A stretch of DNA of 64,000 nucleotides from Penelope pileata (taxonomy: Eukaryota; Chordata; Aves; Galliformes; Cracidae): positions 842,900-906,899 of the forward strand of contig WBMW01000144.1 in assembly GCA_013396635.1 (NCBI GenBank), written 5' to 3'. Of this stretch, positions 22,901 through 34,900 are shown in pieces. The position numbers were made by a program, and so were the translations under genes. How positions within the stretch are numbered: position 1 is the stretch's first letter; every line of letters starts with the position of its first letter. Below the pieces are notes generated by a model that saw only the letters and a list, made by a program, of their open reading frames with translations, was not told the origin of the DNA and ran no database searches.

Positions 22901-25900
22901 CTTGCATGTGCGTTAACATCTCTTCCAGGAGGATCTACTCCATGATCTTCCCGGGCACAGAGGTGAGGCTCACTGACCTGTAGTTCCCCAGGTCTTCCTT
23001 TCTCCCTTTCTTAAAAATGGGAGTTATGTTTTCCTTTTTCCAGTTGCTAGGGACTTCACCTGACAGCCATGTCTTTTCAAATATGATGGAGAGTGGCTTG
23101 GCAATCACATCAGCCAGTTCCTCAGAACTCTGGGATGCATACTGTCCATCCCCATAGACTTGTACACGCTGAGCCTTATGAGGTGGTCTCAGACTGGCTC
23201 TGCTCTTATGCTGGGAAGGATTTTGCTCCCCTGACCCCTGCTTAGAACTTTAGGGACACAGGAGGCATGGAAAGCCTGACTTGCAGTGAAGACTGAGGCA
23301 AAGAACTCATTAAGTACCTCAGCCTTATCCATGTATGAGGAAGCCAGTTTTCCCTTTTCATTTTTCAGAAGGGGTACGCTCTCCTTTGCGTGTCTCTTAT
23401 GACCATTGTATCTTAAGAAACCCTTGTTTTTCACATCTCTCACCAAGTTTAATTCCATCTGCGCCTTGGTTTTCGTGATTCCCCCCCTGCACATCCAGAC
23501 AGCATCCCTGTATTCTTCCCAGGCCAACCATCCCTGCTTCCACTGCTTATACTTTGTCTTTTTTTCCCTCAATCTGACCAGCAGGTCTTTGCTCATCCAT
23601 GATGGTTTCCTGCTTCCTCTACCTGCTTTCTTATTCTGGGGAATTTAATGAAAACTGAAAGTCTTGCCATTCTGTAATGCAATGATGAAAAATCAGAGTT
23701 ACTGTGGCATGTTTTCTTGAAAAAGTTTGCATGAAAAAATAGGCATTGCAGTTAGAAATTACTAAATGCCACGATCAGAAAAATATACTTTACTTTAGTG
23801 GGCATTAAGCCAGCCCAACAAGACGATGAACTCACTTGATCCCTGAAGTCTTCTGGGAGGATTACTTCACTTGGCTATTGTTTTTCTTCTGCTTATCACA
23901 GATCTCCTGTGAATGTTAGCATAAGTTTTGAATCGTAGCAGTTTCTTCTTGTTTTGTTTTCACAGTGTCATTGGCTTTATAACAATTAAACATATATCCT
24001 TAATTTTCTTCCATGTGCACTATGTTGGAGATTGTCATTGTAATTCCCATTTGGATTTTTACAGGGAGTATATGGTTTGGAAGAGGCTGTCGCTGAAATA
24101 AAGGATTTGGAAAAGCAAATCAAAATACGCGATCATGAGATTGAAATGTTGATTAAGGAAGTCAATAAACTTGAACTTAAAATAAATGACTTTCTTGATG
24201 AAAATGAAGAGCTCAGAGAGCGCTTAGGTATGCTATATTCATTACATTTTCAGTTATTTCTTGCGTAAGGATGTGATGGACATTCTTTATCAAGTAACCA
24301 CTTGGAAATATGTATATTTTGCTAATATTTGCAAGTAGTTTTCAGTTAGGACAAAACAAATTAATACATGTCTAAATTTGACTTACAGTTGCTTTGACTG
24401 TAGAAAGCAGGAGAATAGGTTTTGCATTGCTTTTCTGGTTTTGATTCCTTATTGATCGTAGACGGCTTAATTAGCTTCACTGTGTAGTATTTGGAAACCA
24501 TAATGTATTGAAATTTTAATGCTAGATTGAGAAACAGAAAAAAATGAACAGGCTTATTTTTAAATGAAGGCACCAAAACATAAACACAGTGAATTTTAGG
24601 TTGTATTCTGCTGAAGTTTTTTGCGTAACTAAAGTAAAATTGTGCTTTCTTCTGATATTATTACTCAGAGAATAATGTATAGTAATATGTATATATTTAA
24701 CCATCAACATGCTAGTTTTTCATTCTGACTGATTATGTTGTTACATAGATGGACTGTATACTAATAAACACTAACAGTAATATCCCTCTGTAATGAACGA
24801 TTACACATTATATACTGTGTTTCAGGTCTTGAGCCAAAGGCAATGATTGATTTAAATGAGTTTAGAAACAGCAAAACTCTAAAACAGCAGCAATATAGAG
24901 CTGAAAACCAGATTCTTTTGAAAGAGGCAAGTGATAAATCATATCTTTATGTAACAGCTACATAATAAAACTGTATTTGAACAGAATGAAGTACTGATCT
25001 GTTAATAATATGCAGATTGAAAGACTAGAAGAGGAAAGAATTGAACTGAAAAAACAGGTTCGTAAGTTGGCACAGGAGAAGGGAAGAACAGTTGCCACAA
25101 GAGGTAGGATATCTTTAGTTATAAACTCTGTCTTGCAGGAACATTCTGTCTATAGTTATTAATATAGCTCTGATCAACGTATTAAGTTGTTTAAATTAAA
25201 AGGCAAAAATACTTTTCCCTGAATCTGTAGAAAGAGTTGAGTGGTTTTATATTTCTTTAGTCTTACAGCCCAGTAGATTTTTGACTTGATGACTAGTAAT
25301 GCATCGCTGTTGGACTCAATGATCTCCAGAGGTCCCTTCCAACCCCTACAATTCTGTGAATCTGTCATTGGCTTTCAGTTTTTAGATACAAATGATATCA
25401 CCATGATTTCTAAAAAATCTGTATAGCAGATGTATTTGAGAAATCTTTAAAATTTCCATTCTGTGACACCTAGGCAAACATAATCTGCTTGGATTGAAAG
25501 GTTTACAGCTTCTTACTCTGCTGGTAGAAAACTAGATCTCAGATATCCTGACTGGAATATATTTTCTTTGGAGATCAAAATTTAAAAAATCATGATCATT
25601 TATTTATTGTACATTTATTTACAATTAGCACTGGATGCTGGTGATATGCAGATAACAGAGAGCTTTACTGAAGAGAAGCAGATAAATGGGAGGAAATTTG
25701 ATTTCTTGAATGCACACAGTATGGCTGACGTAAAGGCAAAGGTAAGTTCATAAAGCAAGTTCATAAGCATTTACTTTATTTCTGTTTCAAAATAAAAATA
25801 ATGTTGGTTTGTGAGTATGTTCAAATATTTATCTAGAAGCTTTTACTACCTACCTTTAAACATCTAAAATTACTATTCTTTCATTTTTTTTGAATACTAA

Positions 25901-28900
25901 TGAACATTTTTTATTTTCTGTGAGTACAGGCTAGCGACTCATGTAACAAGGGAATGAGAAACACACTTGCAGATAGAGAAGCATCAGTTAGCCGTTTGAA
26001 CTCAGTGAAAGATGTAGTTGAAAAAAGTAAGACTGTGGAAAATCAACCTAGAAGAATTTCTGGCATACTTGGGAATTTAAATCACTTGGAAAAAAACAGA
26101 AATACTTCCTTGGTTCATTTAGATTCAAAACATGTGACAGAGCTGCAAGTAGTTAATGACAACTGTAATTCAGAAACTCTTAGCATAAAAGAACTTTTTG
26201 TATCATCAGAACTACAATTTGCACCAGCATCAGGGATTATAGACCATACAGACATGAGAGAGATGTCAAAAGACTCAAAATCAGACTGCACAGATTTGCT
26301 TTCTGCATATCAGAGAATGTCACAGACCTCAGAGGTAAATAATCAAAATTACAGAAACAAGGCATCTTTTCAGAATCAAGTATCCATAACTTCTAATTCA
26401 GACCGAACAAGGGAGGAAATTTTTTGTTCAGGGCCATCTCTCTGCCAGATCTCTCCGGTGGCGTGTGCATCTGTTCTTGGAAAGCCAGTAACACTTAAAA
26501 CAGAAAGAATGGCATTGAAGGATAAGCAGGATTATTCACAGGTAAAGTTTTCTGATTTACCTGCCTTGCAAGGAGACGGAGAAGGAAAGAAATGTGTAAC
26601 AGAATTTTTGCAGGTAAAATCTTTGGAAAGTGAACTTGAAAATGAACAGTCAGAATGCTCAGGTCAGGCAGATCCTGTTGAAAATCTCATACAGCAATTG
26701 AGGAGGGAATTAACCTTTCTTAGATCACAGGTGAGGCTCCTTTATAATATATGTATATTTATCTGTTGAAGTTACTTAGAAGAAAAATTCAGATAATAAA
26801 GATGTGCTAGTTTAATTTCCTGTTTAAAATTTAAATCTATAAAATGACAGGAAATTAATTTTAATCCGTAGAATGATTCTAAAAATATAGCACTTTTTTA
26901 TTAGAACAAAAAATGCCTATGTTTTTGCATTTTGTCAACATAGTGCTGAAAAATGCAGTTATAAATTTTGTCTTTGGAAAAAGTTTGCACAACACACATG
27001 CATATCTGTAGCGATGGATATGAAGAGGAAATTGTTTTTATTGTATGATCTTCCTTATTTTCACCCAAATCACTTGTCTTATTAATGCACACAGCTTTAC
27101 ATTTCATACAATTGTTACAACTATATATTGAGCAAAACAGTTTGAGGACAATCATTTTAAAATTGTTTAAAATACACAGAAAAACATCACTGTGGTAATT
27201 TGCAAATGTTAATTGAATGAAGTAGGGGCTGACTCAGTCCCTTGGCATAAAAGGTAGAAGATGAGGTTTATGTTAAAAGGCACAGATGGACTAGAGCACA
27301 TCTCTAAAAAGATTTTCAATTGAAAACTCCGTTTATTAAAAAGATCTCTGAGGATAAAATATTTTAGGTTCATGAAAGGGTTTTTGAAAACTTTTCAGAC
27401 TCATTAAAGAACGGATTGATTGTAGGATGCTTGTTTTGTTCTATTTACATGATAAATCGTAACAAAAATTATTCTCTGATAGCTTCCTAAATTGTTATTT
27501 AAGATCCTGTGTTAGCACACAGGAAGTTTTGAGTTTTGAGAGACTAGAGATACATTTGGGGCATTAATCAAGCCAGTCCCTCAGCGTCTTGGAGACTTAT
27601 GTTAGATACCTGCAGACTCTTGTTCCAACTGATGCATTAGCATGAATATGTGTATCTCTGTTATATGGGATACACCTTGTGTAATTCTTCCAGTACATTC
27701 ATCTCTTGCTGTTGCATTTCAGGAGATTTTTATGTGGGCGAGGTTTTCATGAATTCATAGTCCAAAAAGAAGAAGAAGCTTTGACTAGCACATTAGGTTA
27801 CTAAAATTATATTTTGAATGGATCTGGAGAATTTATCTGTTGTTTGTCTGTTTTGATAAGGAAAAGTAATGGTTAAAGTAGATGAGATCAGCACTTAGCT
27901 CTGATGGAACTGATGGAATTTCTTTTGAGCCCCGATGAGCTGTGTAATCTGCCAGCATATAAGTAATTGACCAAAGAATAAGTTTGTGTACATTAGACAT
28001 TTTTCAGCTATAAATTAGTTTTTCCATGCTATGGGAATATGCTTTTCTGCTGTGGTTTCTCTTACTCTGCTCACTAAGCTGCAGCATGAATAATGCCTAA
28101 TCACTGCATTTTAATAGAAAAGAATAAGTGTTCTTTGATATTTTAGAAGTCTTAAGGATATAAACTTTTATATGTAAGTGGAGATCATAAATGGAATCAT
28201 ATATTAATAACTTACTGGCTTTTTTAGAACGAGCAGATACTCAGAGATTTGTTGACCAAGAACATGCTGAATAGTCATACAGAATTACAGCTTGAAAAAT
28301 GCAGAAGCCAGGCAGTGCAGGTAGTACAAGGTTGTTTGTTGCTTTTAATTAAATTAATTAATTAAAGAAAGAGAAATAATATTCATACAAAGTTTATGAT
28401 TTAAATAGTTTTTTCCTGGTGATTTTGTTGCTGCCAGACTACTTCCTTTATACTTGCCTTCTACGTAAAACCTAATTTTGGTTCACATACTACTTAATTT
28501 CACAGTTGATTTTAAGGGATTAGCAATGTTTTCAAATATTTGTTCTGATTTAACATTTCATACCCACAGAGTCTTAATGAGAATTCTAATACCTAATATT
28601 CCTGAATTACAATTTTTAATTTTTCTTTTTTCTTTTCTTTAGAATGAGTATCTTGCAAATGAGTTGAGTGTGAGAGAGAGAGATTTGGAAAAGAATAGGA
28701 CTATAATAGCCAAATTTCAATCTAAACGTAAGTTGGAACGTATTTTAAAAACTACAGTGTTATTGGGTACTTGCAGATTGCTTGTTTGTTTATTTGTTCT
28801 TTTTTTTTGTGATTGTAACCACAAATATTCATCCTTACGGTTTCTTTTAAATGCAGTTAAGTGATTGAATTTGCAATGTACATAGAATGTTTTTATACAA

Positions 28901-31900
28901 TTACTTTGATACCCTTCTTAACTGTGGAAATTATGTTTCTGAATTGATCCAAATGTTAACACAATGCTTGCAAACATAAATAGCATTTGTCAAAATTGGT
29001 ATTTCTTTGAATTGTCCTTAATGCCTTTTTAAAACAAAAAATTGTGCTTATGTATATGTATGTGTCTGTAAGTGCATGTGTAGTGTTTCTAATTTTAAAC
29101 TTAAATTAATGGTAGTACAAGAAACACAGTTTACTCATACTAAATGCATTAAACTAGGATCAGTCCTTCCTAAGAATTGGACCTAAGAAAATCTTTAAGT
29201 CTGTGAGAGTTCTCAGTTACAATGAACATGCATTTTCAGTGCTTAATTGTGCTTAGCGTCTCCAAGAAACCATTGGGGAATTAAACACATTTTCTGCTTA
29301 TGTACATTTGTATGCTGGCTGAGATGCATTGCTTGCCAACTCTGAAATAAAAACAATACTGGTTTATCTATACAAGGATCTTACATTGATCTTTTTGACT
29401 TTTCAAAATAGACTTGGTGAGTCTTCTCAAACTGCTCCAAATTTTGCAGTTCACTCCTCGGTCTTCAAGACAGCTAGACATGCTTTTAAGATACAGAGAA
29501 TCTCCTCATGGTTTTGTTGTGTCTGTCCATCTGTCTGTCCATCTGTCTATTTAGTGTTTCTAGACTTGTTGTTCCATGCTGGAAACTCTGGAATTTCACT
29601 GAGAGACAAATTGTGGCAGGAAAACTGTGTGACTTGAGAGTCCTTATTACAGCCAAATAATTTAAATATTTTGTTTTACCTGTCTGCACTGGGAATTCAA
29701 GCAATCCCTATATACTTCATTGTTACACACAAATATTTCAAAGAAAGCCATGTTTCTAGATCTCTGGGAATTGATCAGAAAGGCTACTAAAGAACTTTAA
29801 AGTGGCAGGAAACATTGAAGACTGGAATGTTCAGTAGTCAAATGCATTTCCATGAAGGATTTCTTGTTTTATTGGTATTTCTCCAGCAAAAACTTTGGAG
29901 TTGGTTATGTTTATGTATAATAGAAACATGATATATCAAATCAACAGGTATTATTATGAAATATTCTAGTAAATAAATATTTTTTAGTTCTTTTAGAGAC
30001 ATTAACAATATTTATTGCAGTAAAAGAACTATCGGAAGAGAATAAGCAACTTGAACAAGGAATGAAAGAAATATTGCAAGCTGTCAAGGAAATGCAGAAG
30101 GATCCTAATGTGACGGGAGGAGAAACAGCCTTAATAATCCCTAGTTTGGATCGTTTAGTTAATGTAAGCTTTCTCTCTTATTATTTGACCTTATGGGATT
30201 TTATGCTATTTTTTTTGGTCTTCAATTATTATATAATTAAATAGTAGCTGGTATGTACTTCCTTACTTACAAGTAAGTGGGATTACATAATGTGACTCCT
30301 TTGTTAAAAATAAATAAATAAAATGTATGTGTATATTTAAATATATGTATTTTATGTATGTATATTTCTTATATGTATGTGTATCTATATGTACACGTAA
30401 TAAGAAGAGATTACTGAAAAAAACAACCCCCCAAAAAACCCATACATTTTTGGTCAGATAGTATAAAACTGTCTTGGACAAGTTTATTGTCCTAGACAGA
30501 AAGCTTCAGATAAAAGTTCATTTGCCTGTCTTACATCTTCAGAATCTGTAGAAAATGTGAAAGAACAATTCCTTATTCAAACATCTTTCTGAAAAGCTAC
30601 TATTTTTACAGGAAAATATAATCATTTATATCATAATATATGGTACATATATAATCAGCAAACATATTCAATTTAAAGAAGTTAAAATGTCTTTTTTTCT
30701 AACTTTATAAAATAGCTTAAGCTGGAAGGTTCTAGTTTATTATGAAAAAACAAAGCTTATCTCTGCTTTTTCTTTAATTAAATTTTTCACTGTCTTAGGC
30801 AATTGAGTCAAAGAACACAGAGGGAATCTTTGATGCTAGTGTGCACTTGAAAGCTCAGGTTGACCAGCTTACAGGACGAAATGAAGAATTAAGACAGGAA
30901 CTGAAACAGGCTCAGAAGGAGGCAACAAATTTCTCTAATCAGCTGGCAAATGCAAATGAAAAGGTATAGAATTTTTATATTACACTATTTAATTTGTACT
31001 TGAAAAGTGTCTGCTGTGATAATTTAGAACAAAAACACACAATGCATAAGATGCTGGATTTAGGTAATGTGAGCAGTGTAATTACACAAATCTTAATTAA
31101 GTTTATTTATTGGATTTACCCGTTCAAACCATTTTAAGATAAATGCTACTGTTATTAATGTTACTTCAGCCTTGGAATATCCTAAGATGTTGAACATGAA
31201 GAACAGTTATCTTTTGGGAAGAGCCGTACCAAAAAAAAAAAAGGTTGCAGGTTACTTTCTTCAAAAAGCCAACAGTCTTGCATCTGTTATTTATAAATAA
31301 CAAAAAGTAACAGATTAAGTGTTCTAAACATGGTGAATGATTCGGTAAAACACTCTATCTTTTTTTGGACACTAGATTCTTTTGAATTCCAGTACAGGAA
31401 TGAGGAATGGAATTTTATCTTAGAAGAAGCCAAATTTAAGTTTGCCATTTAGAACAGTTTTAGTAATAGAAAGATTTGCCAGTAGATAATATTCTAGAAT
31501 AATGTTTTATGTGCTGTTAGACTAGAGAACTAGAGAGCCTTTGAGAAGTGAAAGGGCAAAGATTAATTTAGAATAAACCATCATTTAACCACTGCAATAG
31601 TTCTATCCTAAACTTTATATTTTAAAAAGTTATGTAAGTGCACAATATTTTAAACAGTTCAGAATGAAACTGACGGATATGTGAATCTGCCCAGATTGTT
31701 GGAGCCATTTGACCAATTTGACTCAAGATACCATGCATTTGATTATTTATGTAAACACATCATTTTTAAAAGGTTACTTTCTAAGAATACTTGAGAATGC
31801 TTTAGAATATAAGTGAGACTGAAGTAGATTGTTAAACACACGTGATTTAAAAATATTGGAAAGCCAATACATTTTCCATCAGTGGGTGTTTTTTAATTGA

Positions 31901-34900
31901 TTAACAAGAGGTACTTTCTTAATTTCTTTCTTTTCCTTAGATTGCACAACTGAAAAATGAAATTTGCATATTACGTCAATCAGAAGGTACCAATATTGTC
32001 TTCAAAACAGTGAATCTTCCAGACGGGATGATTCCTTCAAGTGTTAATATGATTAATTCTCTGAATGAATATTTAATACGTCTTACACAGGTAACTTGTT
32101 TTCCCCTTGATATCAAGAATATTTGTAACATACAGCTAATTCCTCCAGAATCTCCTATGTCACGCATAGACATGGGAGATCTCTCCAGAATTGCTTTGAA
32201 GTTTTGATATCTGTAAACTCTTTGGGCTATTTGGTTGTTTTTTTTTTTTTTTTTAAAGCTGTGAATGTTTTGCTGTGTTGTATACCCAGAAGCTAATAGT
32301 GACGTATTTGACAAAAATTTGGATTTTTTGTTTTAAAATTTGAATTTTGATCTAAAAATCTGCTTACAGTTCAGCACTTTTACTCTATGAGAAATTCTTT
32401 CACTACTGTCTGAATTTCACATCTGTGTCTGAATGTGCAAATCCTACTCTGATAATTTTTTTCTTTCTATACAGCGAAAGTCTCTATTTACCATAGACTA
32501 AATAATTAGAAAATAATATATTTATTTATTTTATCTATTTATATTCTATAAATAGAAATATGTCCATAGACATAGGACTAAATATGTAGGATAACAACAT
32601 GCCATGGTCTTGTAAACTTTTGATCGACAGAACAATTTTGAACTGTTTTGCACCCAGTAATATGAATGCCAGTGCTTATTGGACTTCTTATTCCATCTGT
32701 TGCTTCTACAGAAAGACACATTTCGTATCTGCAATACACAGAATTCATGGCAGAAGTATCTATCATGAAAAACAAAAGGGAAAACTGTAATTTTGACTAA
32801 TGCTTTTATGTTTAAAACCTGTAATAATGTCTTCAATATTTTTATTCGTAAAATTTAATTAGGAACTGGAAAATAAAGAACAGTTACTTAAACAATTAGA
32901 AGATGCAGTAGAGGACTATAAACGAAAATTTGCAGTAATTCGTCATCAACAAGGCTTGCTGTATAAAGAATATCAAAGGTATTGTTCTCTGAATTCTTCA
33001 GTTCAAATATCTAAATGTGTAATAATTTTGAATACAAGATTCACTCCTGTGTTGAAGTGGTTCTTTGGTTAGTATTATCATTGCTGCTGCTCTTGGATAT
33101 GGACTTCTTTATATATTCTTTAGACCAGAAAAGTCATAAAACTCTTACATAAAACTTCTTCTACCACATCTTTTTCATGGTACATACTTTTATGATGAGG
33201 ATTGCATTGTATTTTCTGCATCTGATATCTGATATTTTATTAGAATCTGATATTACTGACTCTGAAGTCTCATTTTCTTTTACTTTCCCATATGGTACTA
33301 GCAGTTTCTCTGAAGGAGAGAAAAACAGAAAACTGTTGCCCGAATAGTCAGACATCTCTCCTTCAGAATTTCAGGTCTTCACTCCTTTATGCTTGTTTTT
33401 CTTTCAAGCTCTCAGTTCCTTTGTATGTTTAATTGCATCTAATTTCTGTAAAGTTTTTCTTATGTTCAAAATAAAGGATTCTTATTTGGTAAAAGCATGG
33501 AGGTCAATCTGCTGATGTGGGTTCCTGACAGACTATTAGTTGTATCCTTTCTATGTTAGGGTTGGAATGAACAGTCACTGGATGACTTTTGGAATAATAG
33601 TGTTTCATCTTGTATGAACTTCGCTTTGTTCTTTGAATTACTATTTGATTATTTGTTTAAACTTGCTTAAACTATCTTACACAGTCTATAAGAAATTCCT
33701 CATTGAATGTGTACATGAGGTTGGTCTTTTTTGTTTCCAAATAAATAAATAAAAGTAGATAGAGGAGAGTAGTCTGGGCCACAACAAGGCTTAATGGTTT
33801 TATGTTTTTTATTTTTCTCGCTGAAATAGAAAAAGTAGGGTGGGAAACAATACCGTTTGTGCACCTGAAATAAAATGAATGCTATGGAAGGAAAGAATTG
33901 CAAGACCATCAAAAATTTGAATTAATATTACAGTCATTGCCTGCCATTTTATTTAGAATTCGGACCACTAATGCTGATTTTGGACATGATGAATCTGAGT
34001 TTAATTTTGTCTGTTTCTTGAGGGAAATCAATAATCTAGCTGCAACCTAAAATAGAGGAGATAAGTTTTCAGTTATCCACCTACAATTTATAATGTCTTT
34101 TATAAATTACATTATTGTTCAAAGAAAAAAAAAACAAAGGATCTTGGTTTGTAGTGTTTCAGGGTTGCTGGCTTAATTACAGTTTTGAAAATCATCAAGT
34201 GCTTCATGATTCTAAATGAAAATATTGAATTGCTATTTTAGAGAAAAGGAAAGCTGGCAGAAAGAATCAGAAGAAATGAAAGAGGAAAAGAAAAAGCTAG
34301 AAGAGCAAAAAGAACAGGATGCTACAAAACTAAAGGAATATTCTGTAAGTAATTTTGTTGCTTCCACTTTAAAAATGTATTAATAAGTAGAGGTTAATAA
34401 AGAGAGGTTATAAAACAGTACTATAATTTGTTAGAAGAAGAAAATGTTGCAGAGAGAAAAACTGCTCAATTCAAATCAAATCAGAAGGGAGATGGTTTAT
34501 TGCTTTATTATCGGCATGTGATTAACTCAGTCAGAGAACTGTACACTCAGAATCAGTATCAGCAGTGCAAAAAGTAAGCCACATTATTGTTTTTAAGACC
34601 CCTACAATATTTTACTCTAGGCCTAGAAAGCAGAATACTTGATAGTTCTCAAGCAACTCGATTTTTTTAATGGCTTCAGGCTTCTAGGAGTCTGGTGTTT
34701 TTCCTAGCCAATGACCTACTCTTTTTCATTAGGCTTAGGATTAGGAGTCTGAGATTTTACAGCTCCAATTCCTGCTCTCTCTCTCCTTGGTGTGCTGATG
34801 TGTATTTTAGCAAAGCTAAAGCTCATGTGTCTTCTGTGAGCTGAGTCACTATAGTTCCCTTTCTCAGCCCCTCCAGGGTTTATGTGTGCATGCAAACATA

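Larger units (their letters stand above)
21637..23648 (-). mobile_element. CR1 LINE, about 2.0 kb, with partial ORF2
   Basis: The plus strand opens with gaatcatagaatggctttgg, the complement of a CR1 3' terminus, then the 3' UTR and a long part of ORF2 read on the minus strand. It occupies most of intron 14 (2,718 nt) of CEP290 and is antisense to it. The 5' end is truncated near 23648, the usual fate of LINE insertions. It is the longest mobile element in the window. Confidence 0.93.

Noticed and set aside
29521..29550. Repeated ctgtcc/atctgt units
   Set aside because: Short simple sequence; unit spacing and spacer structure do not fit a CRISPR array, and the genome is eukaryotic.
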